64,000 nt of DNA from Deinandra increscens subsp. villosa. Lineage: Eukaryota > Streptophyta > Magnoliopsida > Asterales > Asteraceae. Position numbers and translations under genes: made by a program. Below are positions 11,441 through 22,580 of the stretch, piece by piece; positions within the stretch are counted from its first letter, which is position 1, and the number at the start of each line of letters is the position of its first letter. The notes beneath the pieces were generated by a model that saw only the letters and a list, made by a program, of their open reading frames with translations, was not told the DNA's origin and made no database searches. The stretch spans positions 335,671 to 399,670 of the forward strand of contig JBCNJP010000027.1 of assembly GCA_039602395.1 (NCBI GenBank). Reading direction: 5' to 3'.

Positions 11441-13507
11441 ATACGCTCCAGCCTCCATATCGTTGGTCGCCTCCTTCGTCTTCACTAATCTAGTTTTCTT
11501 CATGTCATAGTCCCCTCCCGCTTCAGGGACCAGGGTTCAACTTACTTATTACCGGTTCTTTGATTTCACCACTTACTCAGTCAAAACTTTTTATGACTTA
11601 CTCGGTCAGAACGTTTAATTTAATAAAAAAAACTCACTTACTAGGTCAGAGTTTCTTATCCACCATTTAAAAATTCCTTACTCAATCAGAGATTCTTATA
11701 TCTCTTACTCGGTCACCACTACTTACACACTCAAACCGGGCTTTACTCGTCTCAAATAAATAAGTTCTGGGAATTATTAATAAAAAAGTTAATCAAACCA
11801 TCTAGTTTCAACTATTTTTAATAACTGGATTCAATTTTTCTCATCTATGATGAGCTTCCTCGTGATGAGGAATGAAGATGGTCTGATGGTGTCGGTGAAC
11901 AGTTAGTAATTCAAATTTTTTGTTAAAAAGAAAATACATAAATCACTTGCGTGTTAGAAATTGATAATCAAACAGTGAAATAATTTGAAAGAAGTGAGAT
12001 CGTTTTTAGATTAAAAGTATTCGTTTGGTTCACTATTATATCTCAATCGAATACACCTTGGAATTTGAGAAATAGCCTAGATGAATTTTGTGAGATTTTC
12101 AAACGAGAAGAGACCAAAATGTCAATTAGAAATTTAATTTGTTGGAAAATTTAAAGCTCGGACCCTCGTGAAACCTCCAATGAAGTTCCTAAAATTATAA
12201 CATCATCAAAACAAACATGCAGGTCACACCTTCGGACTAGTTTGAAGTGTTGATACACTTTTGATTGGATTGCTGGTTTAATGGAAGCCCCTTGAAACAA
12301 TCATTTTCGGAGCTATTTACACCAGGAGCAAAGAAAGGATGCTATGTGTGTGACAATCTGACCCGTCGAGTGAGACCGCAAAGTTGAGCCTAGTATATGG
12401 GCGTAGCGTGTCAGTTAGAGGATTAGACGGGTCTAGTATTCCTAAATCACAACACAAACTCATCACACACAAAGTTGAGTCTTGTAGCATTGGTGATATA
12501 TCGAAATTGATACGTTTTATGAATTATATGTGAACGTGTTACGTGAAATTATGTGCTTTAACGTATTGTGATATATGATGTGTATATATTTGTTTTGATT
12601 GGCTTGAATGTGATCATGATGATTTGAAATGAATAAAACTTGAAACCGCGACACCCCTGCACTCTCTTCTTCGCGTACCCCGATGATGCTGCTGGCCGAA
12701 AATCCTAATTTGACTCCTCCTATAAAATCCATGTTATAGCCATTCTTAAAACCCTTAAAACCTCTCATATTACAGTCGACTTCCAGCCCTCAAACTCCCT
12801 CATTTGGTTAGATCTAGGCCTTTTGGTGTTGAATCAAGGTAAAGAAATCATCGTCCATCTACTATCTAGTGAGGTAAGATTTTTTGGTTATTGTTTTTAC
12901 TTGATGAATCATGTTCATGCATGTAAGTTGCTAAAGTTATGATTTTTATCTTAGATTTAGGCTAGATGCATGATAAAGTTAACATCTTTACGCCAGATCT
13001 ATGTTACGTGTTGGTAAAAATGTTATAAATATGCTAGATATAGGTTGTGTGTTGATGATGTTGTTTGATGAGTCTAACTCCATTACTAAACTATCTCTAT
13101 CATATTTGTTTTATATTGACCTTTGAATTCATCAACTTTGTGTTGACACCTAGCATATTTTTTTTTTTTAACAGCAAAACGTTTTATTAAGAAACAGCCT
13201 AAGCAAGATGGTTAAGGCAAAGTACAACTACAAGTGTTTCATTACAGATCTCATGTCATGTACAGGCCAAATGTTACATATGATCTAATAAGTAAAGTCA
13301 TTACATCAGCCATTCAGAAGCATTGATCGTGTCCTCAAAGTCAAAGAAACCAAGATCCACTACTGTGTTTTCATCATTTAGCTTTAGAAGTGACGAAAGA
13401 GCTGCAAAACGTAAAGAGGTAAATCTGAATCTCATAAAGCTACATACAAAAGACTATTATTATTTTATGTTCTTGATATTTCATATAATGTTTTTCTTTC
13501 ATACTTT
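11441..13507. other. Intergenic, decayed repeats, no gene seen
   Basis: No credible coding region. At 11560-11720 a loose motif CTTACTCGGTCAGA occurs about six times at irregular spacing. At 12640-12890 a TATA-like box (CTATAAAATCC) followed by a CT-rich leader resembles the R/U5 part of a gypsy LTR such as the one at 56974-59445. I cannot define LTR ends here. An oligo-T tract at 13162-13173 followed by AACAGCAAAACG looks like the 3' tail of a minus-strand retroposon. Confidence 0.35.
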
Positions 13508-13846
13508 TAAGGGTATGAGGTATACTCATGTTAAGTTAACATGTTAACTTTGCCACATAGGCGCCACGTCACCTTTAACTTAACACCAAAATAGTTAACA
13601 TGAATGGGGTATACTCATGTTAAGTTAACATGTTAAACAATATTTTATTAGTTTTTTTTTTTTAATTTCGATTTAATTTAAAGGGTGATAATTATTTTAA
13701 TATTTTTTTTTTGTTTTTTTTTTCGAAAATTGTAAAACAATTTAAAAAAAATAACACAAATACTAGAAAAAAAAAATACTACAAATACTAGATCATTAAA
13801 AATTTAAAAACCTACAAATTAACCAAACAACATAGTAAATAATTTT

Positions 13847-15131
13847 TTAATCGTCGCTACCACCGCTACCACCGCTACCACCGCTACCACCCTCGCCCCT
13901 CAACTCCCTCATGATCTCCGCCTTTTCCATCTTGATCATCTCTCGTTCCTCCGGGGTCAAGTTGGTCGTATCGATACCGAGCACCCGGATTTGTTGGAGT
14001 CGTACCTTTTTCTCGCGCAATTTCGTGCGCTTTTGTTGCTCGACACCGAACATCGTCACGTGATCTTTAAAAACCTCCTCCAAATCTTTTTCCTTCTCTT
14101 TTCTCATCGCCTTTTTCTTGCCGATCGGTCGCCGGATGGTCTCTTGAGGCTCGGTTTCACCCCCCTCCTCGGTATTGATTTCGTCGTTCAAGTTGATGTT
14201 AGTCCGAGCGGTCGAATACGACCCTCTAGGACTATCCATATCCGTCGACGACCTTTTTTTGCTCAAAGCCGTCCCCTCCAACATTTCATTGAATTTTGGA
14301 GATGGTTTCATAATTTCGTAATGTTGGATGGGAGGGGTGCCTTTGTGACCGTCATCCTTGTATCGAGCCACCGCGATCTTCACAACGTCCGCGTCACACA
14401 TACCGCTCTTACGGGTCCGATCAACTCCGACGTACACAGCGTGAAACTTTGAAACCTTTTTTTTTATTTGGCTCCATTTCCCGCTAAGCTTGTCGTTGTT
14501 GCGGTAAAGGGGCTTCTCACCCGGTTGCGCCGCCCGACTCATAGCCTCGTGATATTTCACGCTTATCCGGTCCCAAAACGCCTTGAAGGTTTGAGCGTTA
14601 CCTACATGAAAAGAATGTTAAAAAACGAAATTAAAAAAAAAAACGAAATTAAAAAAAAACGAAATAAAAAAAAAACGAAATTTAAAAAAACGAAATTTAA
14701 AAAAAAAATGTACCGTATCGCGGGTCCTCCGAGGTGTCGATATACGCTCGAACGAGGGCCAACTCCTCCGGAGTGGTCCATGACACACGCCCATCGGCCT
14801 CCTCGAACCCCTCGGGGACTTGTTTCCCTTTTCCTCGACCCCTCCGTGCACGTTCCGAGACTTGTGTCTCGGGAACGATTTCTAGATCGTCGTCTTCTTC
14901 CATTGGTGGCGGTTGTTGTTGTTGTTGTTGTGGCGAGAAGATGGGTTGAGATTGAAATTGTTGAGAAAACCCTTGGTTGCCCCATTGCGCGTAGTTGGCG
15001 GCAAAAGACGGATTGTATAGCGGGTTGGGTTGGCCGGCAAACATTGGCATGTGCCATGGTTGTAGGTTTGGATTGTTGAGCGGGGTGTTTGGGTTGGAAG
15101 AATCTCCTTGATTCGGGTTGTTGGGGTTCAT
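13847..15131 (-). CDS. Harbinger ORF1: Myb/SANT-like DNA-binding protein, intact, two exons
   Basis: Exons 14714-15131 and 13847-14601 join (GT-AG) to 390 residues without a stop. The N-terminus is Asn/Pro/Gln-rich (MNPNNPNQGDSSNPNTP, then a Q run). A Myb/SANT-like core follows: VSWTTPEELALVRAYIDTSEDP, then GNAQTFKAFWDRI across the splice. Next comes a second conserved block (KLSGKWSQIKKKVSKFHAVY). The C-terminus has a charged coiled-coil-like region and ends in GGSGGSGGSGGSDD. This is the layout of the Pong/PIF ORF1 partner that binds element ends and works with the DDE transposase. Plant annotations often mislabel such proteins as NAM-associated or glutathione S-transferase T3-like. The frame looks recently functional. 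Confidence 0.8.
14618..14709. repeat. Tandem repeat in the ORF1 intron (CGAAATTAAAAAA units)
   Basis: About five units of ACGAAATTAAAAAAA, with A-run length varying, fill nearly all of the 112-nt intron 14602-14713. The repeat ends against the donor site. Several apparent open frames across it are artefacts of the A-rich repeat. Confidence 0.8.
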
Positions 15132-15440
15132 TGTTGTTTTTTTAAAAAATATAGAGAGAATAGAGATGGAGAAGTATTGTGTGTAAAAAAAAGTGAGTAA
15201 AGGTGGTATATATATAGTGGGTAATTAATGGTGAAAAATCTTTTTTTTTTTATTTTAAAATCGGGCAACGGCTCTTTAACGGTCAAAAAAGTGACCGTTT
15301 TTTGGTGAAACGCGGCGTTAACAAGTTAACGCAAAACAATGGCGCCGCTGATTTTTTTTGGGGGGGGCGGTGTTTGGCGCCTTTGGCGCCGCCAAAAGGG
15401 CAATATGGCGCCTTTGGCGCCTGTATACCCGATGCTCTAA

Positions 15441-16084
15441 TGCAGTTCTTTCAGAAGCTAGAAGAAAAGAGTAACACCAACCAAACAAAAGAGAGTCGGC
15501 TTCAACCAGAATTGAAGGTTTTAAATATATATACATATACTCCCTCATTTTTGGTTAAAAATAACATTTATTTATGACAAAAAAAAAAAAAAACTTTCTT
15601 CTACAAGAGAAAGTTAGGAATGACAATGGAAAGTTGCCTTGGACTACTACAGGTGAAACAAAAAACCAATTTTTCAAAATGTAAACAAATACATTATAAA
15701 ATTGTTTCATATTTGTTGGGGTTGTTTGTATTTACATTAAATACAACTGAAATAAGCAACCTCAAACTCAAAAAATTCGGTAGGTTAAAATAAACAATTT
15801 CAAACACCTAACTGAGAACATAAACGTTATTTTCATCCGAATATTAAAATACCTTGTTATTTTTCTTTTAAAAATAATATGATAAGCAAGTAGGTTGTTT
15901 AAATATGAGCGATTCTAAACACTCCTTAACACTGTCAAAAAAATGTTAGCATAACCATTTTTTAAATTATGCAGGTTCAACCAAAGCTTGGAAAAAAGAA
16001 TTTCATAGAAATAAATAAGAAAAGTTTAAGTAGGTCCATTGCTTGTTTGTGAAGAATGAAATTTCGTGACTCAGCCTTGATGTT
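15441..16084. other. No gene seen
   Basis: AT-rich sequence between the Harbinger element and the SINE. It contains an A-run near 15579-15593. The first 100 bases are the right flank of the Harbinger insertion. I see no reading frame or recognisable repeat family here. Confidence 0.4.
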
Positions 16085-16102
16085 AAATAAATATTAAGTT
16101 AT

Positions 16103-16389
16103 CAAGCAAAGTTGGTATAGTGGTTAAAATTTAAGCTTGTGGTTGAAGAGATCTAAGTTCTAGTCTCACTCACACCACTTTGTGAGATATTGGTGGGCAA
16201 TGAAGGATTGAGCTTGCTTGATTCTGAGTCACAAGGGAGGGTTTACGGGTTTGCCCGGTTCCCGCCCGATGGTGCAAATGGGGGGCGCTCCCGGGTTCCC
16301 TCGCTATGAGGTTTGGACTCGGGACAGTGGGTAGGTCCAGGGTAACCAGTCCCGATACACTGCTGAGCCAAATTGCCGTTCAAAAAAAT
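16103..16389 (+). mobile_element. tRNA-derived SINE with an 18-bp target-site duplication
   Basis: The head resembles a tRNA promoter: A box GTTGGTATAGTGGTTAA, B-box-like AAGTTCTAGTCTCAC. The body is about 290 nt and ends TTGCCGTTCAAAAAAA. It is flanked by a perfect 18-bp direct repeat (AAATAAATATTAAGTTAT at 16085-16102 and 16390-16407), diagnostic of target-primed retroposition. The GCCGTT-plus-A tail is shared with several other SINE-like copies in the window. Confidence 0.85.
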
Positions 16390-16538
16390 AAATAAATATT
16401 AAGTTATGCAAAGTGTTGTTTGTTGATTGTTTTTCTTGGCAAAATAGTGAAAATGTGTTTATTATGAGCTTGGAAAAATGAGTTTTCAATCAACTTTGGA
16501 TAAAAAAACAACTATTTGTAAATGCGGTTGGTTTGTAA

Positions 16539-16802
16539 GGCCCCGTTTGTTTTGTGTCAGAGATTTATTTCTGAATCTGAATACCACATCTAAATATTAA
16601 GAGGTGGTCCAGATGTTTGAAATTTGAATCATTAAGGCTGTTTGTTTTTTGTAAAACATTTGAATATTAATAAACGTCTGTTTTATCATTCTAAACATTA
16701 AACTTATGCAGTTAATTTAAAAATAGATTGGTCTTAACATAAAACATTGAAAAAAAGTACAAGCACAAATACAATGTTTTCGGTACATCTAACCATTCAA
16801 AC
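16539..16802. mobile_element. Left end of a PIF/Harbinger element
   Basis: The end GGCCCCGTTTGTTTTGTG, preceded by TAA (16536-16538), matches the classic PIF/Tourist terminal repeat. A second similar start (TTAAGGCTGTTTGTTTTTTG) lies near 16635. It is immediately 3' of the transposase remnant at 16806, so it is probably that element's 3' end. No matching opposite terminus was found up to 18850; the element seems to be truncated there. Confidence 0.5.
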
Positions 16803-16805
16803 TTA

Positions 16806-17605
16806 ATTTTGCATTAATTGTGCCGCAATTGCATCTCTCAAATTTATCATATATTGTTGATCTACACTACTCCCATGTGATGGAAGCTCATCATCATCAT
16901 CATCAATATCAGCATCATCATTATCGTCATGCTCCTCGTCACCACCATCTTCTATATTCCTATTAATATGCATTTGAGCTTTATCATATTCAGCGAATAG
17001 TTCATCACTTAAGCCCTCTTTTCGTAGATAGTTATGAATAGCAAAGCATGCGATAGTAATATCTCTTTGCTTAACCAAATGATAGGGTGGCATTTTCTTC
17101 AAGATAGGAAAACGTGCCTTTAACACACAAAAAGCACGTTCAATGACATTTCTAAGTTTAGCGTGAGCGTGATTAAACTTTTCTTTGCTATTCAATGCAC
17201 GCCTTCGACGAAAATCTCCAAGCCAATACCTAACATTGCGATATGGTGCCATAAATCCCCGAGTGTGTTTATATGCAGCATCACAAAGATAATATTTATC
17301 TTGAAAGAAAAAAGAAACCATTAGTGTTTATATGCTGAAATACAAAATTTTGAAATTGTAATTATACCTGGGGGAGGAAGGGGGGACTCAAAATCAGGAT
17401 CAACTAATGCTTCATTCAATATTCTAGCATCATGTGCAGTACCTTCCCATCCGGCCACGACGAAAGTAAAGATCATGTTGAAGTCACAAATTGCCAAAAC
17501 ATTTTGATAACATTCACCCTACGTCTTGCCCTATACAAATGTTGTTGATCACGAGTGACAATAGCGTGTATCAAAGTTCCATCAAGGGCACCAACCGCTC
17601 CCTGA
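16806..17605 (-). pseudogene. PIF/Harbinger DDE transposase (ALP1-like), frameshifted
   Basis: Upstream of the N-terminal break the minus strand reads GAVGALDGTLIHAIVTRDQQ (first catalytic Asp in the LDGT context). The frame then shifts near 17520, and the next frame reads GECYQNVLAICDFNMIFTF and VVAGWEGTAHDARILNEAL. A further exon (16806-17321) reads YYLCDAAYKHTRGFMAPYRN with the second Asp, then NVIERAFCVLKARFPIL with the Glu. The C-terminus is Asp-rich. This is the DDE_Tnp_4 order, so catalytic residues are present but the reading frame is broken. A separate open frame at 17668-17991 just upstream is not recognisable and may be its decayed N-terminus. Confidence 0.75.
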
Positions 17606-18177
17606 ATGAAAAAGGTTTATTAAAATATACTTAATACAAAATATTATATTGGCATTTAATATAATAATTACCTTGAATATTCGTCGCTTCCTCTACTATG
17701 GACAAAAATAACTATATCCCAACGAATCAAATGAGGTTCAAAACGAAGATAAGATAAATGATATCGATGTTTAGAAAGTAAAACTTGTCTTACGTCGATG
17801 GTGCAATATATGAAACTTGAAGTGGGAACCAAAGGGTGTGAAAATGCCCTAATTAGAGCATGCACGTGTGTGGAGTGGGCGAGGAGCATAATGTAGCGTC
17901 TTGTTGACACACTTTGACAATTCTCATCATCGTGCTGTTTGAGAGCTATCTTTATGCTTTTTATTTGGTCACGAACCGCTTGAGAGCTCATTTATGTCTC
18001 TGACATGGTGTATGGATCAGTGAATCCAAGCATAAGAGGATGTGATCAAGAGAACTTGATCGGAGTATTGTTAATTAGCCGTAACTAATTAATAAGCTAA
18101 TGCGGTCAATAGTTGTGAGTTGAAATGATAACCCATCAAACAAGGAATTAGAGACGGTTAACTCTCTAGTTGAAACA

Positions 18178-18553
18178 AGGTTGCAAAAGTCGTTAGGCGC
18201 TATCAGGTCGGTCGACTAAGGAGTTGCTAGTATTCGGGTTTGGGCGGAGAGTACTCGGACATGGTAGTTATAAAGTTTTTTTTTTTTTAGAAAATATATA
18301 AATGTGCAAGTACTAATATTTATAGCAGTATAAGTGAACATTAATATATGTCAATAAACTTTTAACAATCAAGTACATTATCATAATATAATGCGGATTT
18401 TGACCGCTTATACTCAATGTTGATCGCCTACCATCAAGGTTGACCGAGTATGCCTATTCTAGGCGGATTATAGCAAAAGCGCATCGGCAACCCTTCACCT
18501 AACGACTCATCGGAGAGTACTCAGTCGCCTAGACCAAGTTTTACAACATTAAG
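18178..18553. mobile_element. MITE-like element with TTGYAAAA ends
   Basis: The left end GGTTGCAAAAGTCGTTAGGCG and the reverse complement of the right end (TTGTAAAACTTGGTCTAGGCG) form a short imperfect inverted repeat. Internal blocks also pair (GGCGGAGAGTACTCGG near 18244 with CGGAGAGTACTCAG near 18510). AT-rich middle, no coding capacity. GTTGAAACAA occurs on both sides but not immediately adjacent on the right, so the target duplication is uncertain. Confidence 0.45.
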
Positions 18554-18869
18554 TTGAAACAACAAAGTAAATCTATTTAACTGTGGTAAGTTACACTAGA
18601 TACATATTGAAAACATGAAATTTAAAAAATTAAACGCAATGGTAACTTTGCAACTAGAGTCATGTGGATGATTGTCGATGTCAAAGAACATCAGAGGTTT
18701 TGGGAAGAGAAGGAGATAAAGATTGATCATGATTAATGGACAAACCTATGTAGGTCTAGGAACGACTGTGAAGCAAACGTTGTAAAAAATTGGAAAAAAT
18801 TGACACGTGTAAATGGAGGTTGGTAAAGGGGGGTTTACGCGGGTGTACAATTCTTGTTGCTTTTTTAGT

Positions 18870-19050
18870 ATAATTGGATTAACTATGGATCGATACGTCT
18901 TCTAACTTATATTGGTCGGGTTCGGTGGTGCGAGGTAGTGCACGCCCGTATCGATAAGGTTAGGGGGATCCAAGGGGGCAACGCCCCCGAGAGAGCGGAG
19001 TTCAAGGGGTGGCAGCCCCTGGCTGGGGTCAAGCTTGGAAATTTTTTATT
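18870..19050. repeat. GC-rich retroelement remnant (GGGGGCAACGCCCCC motif)
   Basis: Contains GGGGGCAACGCCCCCGAGAG and GGGGTGGCAGCCCCTGG. The reverse complement of this pattern (GGGGCTTTGCCCC, then GGGTTGCCACCCC) lies next to the copia LTR at 42947-43015 and 60922-60990. I read it as a copia-related remnant. No LTR ends or coding sequence could be defined here. Confidence 0.45.
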
Positions 19051-20396
19051 TTAACAAAAAGTCCTTCACATAAAATGCATTAGATTTTATTTCGGCATGA
19101 AATGACATTAATGAAATTCGAGGGACCAATTGTGCAAAATCGAATTGCAGTTATCCTAAATAACTGCATATACGATCCTCTTGAACGTACGATATATTAA
19201 ATTTTCTGGTTCAGTTTCTTCACAATCGAATTTCATTCTTGAATTCGAAAAGATCTTCAGATCGTATCCGATTGAAATCTTGAGCGAACCATTGAAATTT
19301 TCAGTCCGAAAGTGAATCAAGCTTTTTAAGCATTCGAATTTCTAACAATTCCTTTCTCAATTTCACCTCCTACACAGACTCGAACTCGAGTGTGTAGGTT
19401 AAAAAAAAAGTTTTGCCAGCTGAACTACAACGACACAATAGGTAATGAACTAAGCATTCGAATTTGTTTTTTGTAAAGAAATTTACATCAGACGTTGTCA
19501 AAAAATACTATAAGGTAATGAACTAAGGTATTTTTACTATTATTATTTCTTTTATTAAAAAGTATGTATATACTAAATTATAATCATTTACTTATTTAAC
19601 ATTTTCTTAATTTTCTTTCTCACCTTCCTTTTTATTTAACCCCATTCTTCGGACGTCATATCTTTTTTCTTTCACCATACACTCTTTATACGTCATGGAT
19701 AGGTCTACCCGTGACATATAGGCAGTGGCGGATCCAGAATTTTTTTCAGTGGGTGCCAAAATATGTTAGAAAGGGTGAGATCAAATAGGTTATATTAAAA
19801 CGGGTCATACGGAAACGAGCTGGGTTAGAACGGGTCGGGTGGAAAGTAGTCCGATAATTATATGGACACTAGACAAAGCACTATTAAGACCAAACACACA
19901 ACAAAAAACCTAATATATATGGAATACATATAATATATGATTAGGAAGGTTTGAATATATAGAACTTTTGTAATTGAAACAAAATCCATATAGAGCTCAT
20001 TTCACAAAGAACATGAAGGAAGAGATGACAAACCATGTATATACAACTTCAGCCTATTTTACCCGGTCATTAGATTATGTTCATGAATACCAAAGAAAAA
20101 TAAAAACATGATAATGAGTTCTTAATTGAAAGCAATAATAGAACATATGAAATAAAACAATTGGATATCATGAATGCTAGTGATGTATAGCAAATTAGCA
20201 ATTAATCAATGGTTAAGGAACAAAATATAATAAAAGTATGTAATCGAGTTTTATTAAAATAATAAAACTATATTAAGATCTACATATTATTTATATTATT
20301 TTAGTATGAATTAAAATAATAAAACTATATTAAGATCTACCCAATTAAAACCAGATGAATCTAAATATTATTTACAGTAAATTAAGTAGATTATTA

Positions 20397-21116
20397 GGCT
20401 ATTCGTAGTGGGGCTTTATAGGGGCGCCATGAAGCCCATAACGCCCCATATAGCGCCCACACCCACCCCTCGGGGCGCCATGTTAGCCTAAATGGTGAGG
20501 AGCACCATGTTAATGGCGCCGTATAGTTGGGAGGGTTTTAAAAATCCGACCGTTGTTGAACGGTCATTTCCTTTTTTTAAAACCTATTTTAAACACTATA
20601 AATACTACCTTCCATCCATTTTTATACACACTCCTCCACTCATCTCTCACTTTTTATAAAATTCTTTCTACCTACAACAATCAAAATGTTTCCTCGTGGC
20701 GGACCTTCCTCAAACTCGCCCTTCCAATCCCCGCGTCGAACAAACGAGCCCGAGCAACAACCGCGAAAGAATATGGTCTTTAGATGTTTTTTTTTTAAGA
20801 ATCTAGATTTGTTTTTTATTTTATTTTCATGTTTTTTTTTTTAATTTTCATGTTTTTTTTTTAAGAATGTTGTAAGTTTGATTTTTTTTTAAAAAAATAT
20901 TCTAGTTTTTACGTCTTGTTTTTTTTTAATTTTAGTTTTTAATATGTTTAATATTAAATTATATAAAAAATGATTAAATAAATAATTAGGTAATGATTGC
21001 TAAGGGGTTATATATGAAGCCCCACTACACCACTTTTGGTATGGAGCTCCTCATGCTGACGTGGACGCCACATGGCGCATAGCGTCTACAAGAGACTCCA
21101 TCCACTACGGATAGCC
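20397..21116 (+). mobile_element. Non-autonomous Harbinger element with an ORF remnant
   Basis: Terminal repeats GGCTATTCGTAGTGG and GGCTATCCGTAGTGG (reverse complement of the right end) match at 14 of 15 positions. They are flanked by TTA (20394-20396 and 21117-21119). The left subterminal region is GC-rich with GGCGCC words, then the palindrome GACCGTTGTTGAACGGTC near 20548, then a TATA-like CACTATAAATAC near 20593. At 20686 a start codon opens MFPRGGPSSNSPFQSPRR, about 29 residues resembling the start of a Harbinger ORF1, before the frame runs into poly-T sequence. The rest of the coding region is deleted. Confidence 0.75.
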
Positions 21117-21212
21117 TTATAGATTATTACATGTAATTTTAATAAAAAAGAAAAGTAATATATTAAAATATGTTAAAAGTTACCTACTTTAGTAGATTTG
21201 TCAGTCTGTCAT

Positions 21213-22175
21213 CAGTGGCGTACTTAGGTGATAGGGTATGGGTTCGCTCGACACCCATGAATTTTTTTCGTGGTGTGTTAAATCTCTGATTTTTTACGAA
21301 CCGAACCCCAAGAAATTTTGTTATTGAACCCCATAGAATTTTACACCGAACCTCAAATTAAAGAAAAAAAATGTTTTTTTTAAATTAGTAATATTAATAA
21401 TAATAAACAAAAAAAATCTATAAAAAAAACTAAAAAAAGAGCCCAACATTAATAAGACAATCCAGGGTTTTTATTCAAAGCCCAAAGAAAACTTAGAAAA
21501 GTCCAAGTGCGCAACCATTAGTTTAGGCCTAAAAATATAAAAAATAGGGAATTTGGGTGGATTCACCAATCGCCAGTCGTAAACGGAAGAAGAAAACGTC
21601 GGAACGAGTGGAAGAAACGTGACGGCTCTGCTGCGATCTCAGAGGCAGAATAAAGCCTGAAGCTCGTCGGAATCAATCCAGATCGCCACTTCAGAGGCGC
21701 CTTACGCTGTTCGCCGGAAATCGCCCAGAATTCGCCGCTGGAATCGAAACTCGGACTCGATTAGCGGTTAGCCACTGCCACCGGGGCTATTATGTTTTTA
21801 TTCATCTAATTGTTACTCGTATGAACTTGTGAATCATTAACTTTGTATGAATATTTAACTATTTAAGTTCAGATTTTTGAATGTCTACAGATAATATGAT
21901 TGATAGGTTCCAAAAAATGAAAACCCGTAGAGAGCAAATTTAAGTGTTTTGTAATTATTTAAGTTGGGGAATGATGAAGTTTGTTATAAGTTTTTTTATA
22001 TTTTTGTCTTGTTTTGTAATTTTGTTCTCGAACGCCAATTATCCGTCACTAACCCGACCCGACCCGACCCAAATCGGTCTAAAAAATTATTTGTATATAG
22101 GGTGGACGATCAAAAAAAAATTTATACACCGAAAATTTCCGAACCCCATAAAAAAAATTCCAGGGTTCGCCACTG
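21213..22175. mobile_element. hAT-type element nested in the older hAT element
   Basis: Both ends begin CAGTGGCG (21213 and reverse complement of 22168-22175). A perfect 8-bp target duplication TCTGTCAT flanks it (21205-21212 and 22176-22183). Internal repeats of the word GAACCCCA occur near both ends. The middle (21560-21790) is GC-richer than its surroundings and could be a fragment of a lost transposase leader or a captured host sequence. No open transposase frame remains. Confidence 0.8.
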
Positions 22176-22466
22176 TCTGTCATCACCCCCATCACTTCAT
22201 TCATTTGCTTTAAGAAATGACTAATTAGTCCTTTTTTTTAATTTTTTTTTTGTCCAGCCTTCTTCTTCCTCTCTCTCTCTCAACTTAACAGAACCAAATA
22301 ACCAGTCGTCGAAGATTTTCTAACCATATTATCTTCTACCTTTTTCAATTTAAGTGTTCTTTCTAATCTAATAGAGTTTGGTTTGAGTTTGGGTGCCTAA
22401 AAAAATAATCTTTGGGTGCCTAATCACAGATTACAATTAAACAAAAGCAACAAGTTATACTTGAGT

Positions 22467-22580
22467 CACTTAGGTTGTAGCCTAGTGGTAAGGGGCAAAG
22501 CCTCTTTGGGAAGAGACCAAGGTTCAAACCTTGGCATGATGAAAGTTGGTATAAAATAAAAAATTAGCCGTTAGAAAAAA
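22467..22580 (+). mobile_element. Short tRNA-derived SINE
   Basis: Head with A box GTTGTAGCCTAGTGGTAAGG and B box AAGGTTCAAACCTTGG, then a short body ending TTAGCCGTTAGAAAAAA. It is flanked by a 17-bp direct repeat with one mismatch (ACAAGTTATACTTGAGT at 22450-22466; ACAAGTTATATTTGAGT at 22581-22597). It sits inside the outer hAT element. Not a functional tRNA gene: no acceptor-stem pairing is evident. Confidence 0.85.

Larger units (their letters stand above)
13511..15437 (-). mobile_element. Harbinger (Pong/PIF-type) element carrying ORF1 only
   Basis: Terminal inverted repeats GGGTATGAGGTATAC (13511-13525) and GAGCATCGGGTATAC (reverse complement of 15423-15437) match at 11 of 15 positions. 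They are flanked by a TAA target duplication (13508-13510 and 15438-15440), as expected for PIF/Harbinger. The left end is partly duplicated: GGTATACTCATGTTAAGTTAA occurs at about 13517 and again at about 13612. The right subterminal region is GC-rich with GGCGCC palindromes, then an AACGG/CCGTT inverted motif (near 15266-15300) and a TATA box (near 15208-15216) upstream of ORF1. No transposase ORF is present, so it is non-autonomous for the catalytic subunit. Confidence 0.8.

Noticed and set aside
17668..17991. 107-residue protein of unknown function
   Set aside because: It abuts a frameshifted Harbinger transposase and partly overlaps its likely exon in another frame. No conserved motif.
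22467..22580. tRNA gene
   Set aside because: A and B boxes are present, but there is no paired acceptor stem, and the unit has a target duplication and A tail. It is a SINE head. The same reasoning applies to 16103, 25010, 25746, 27018 and 38478.
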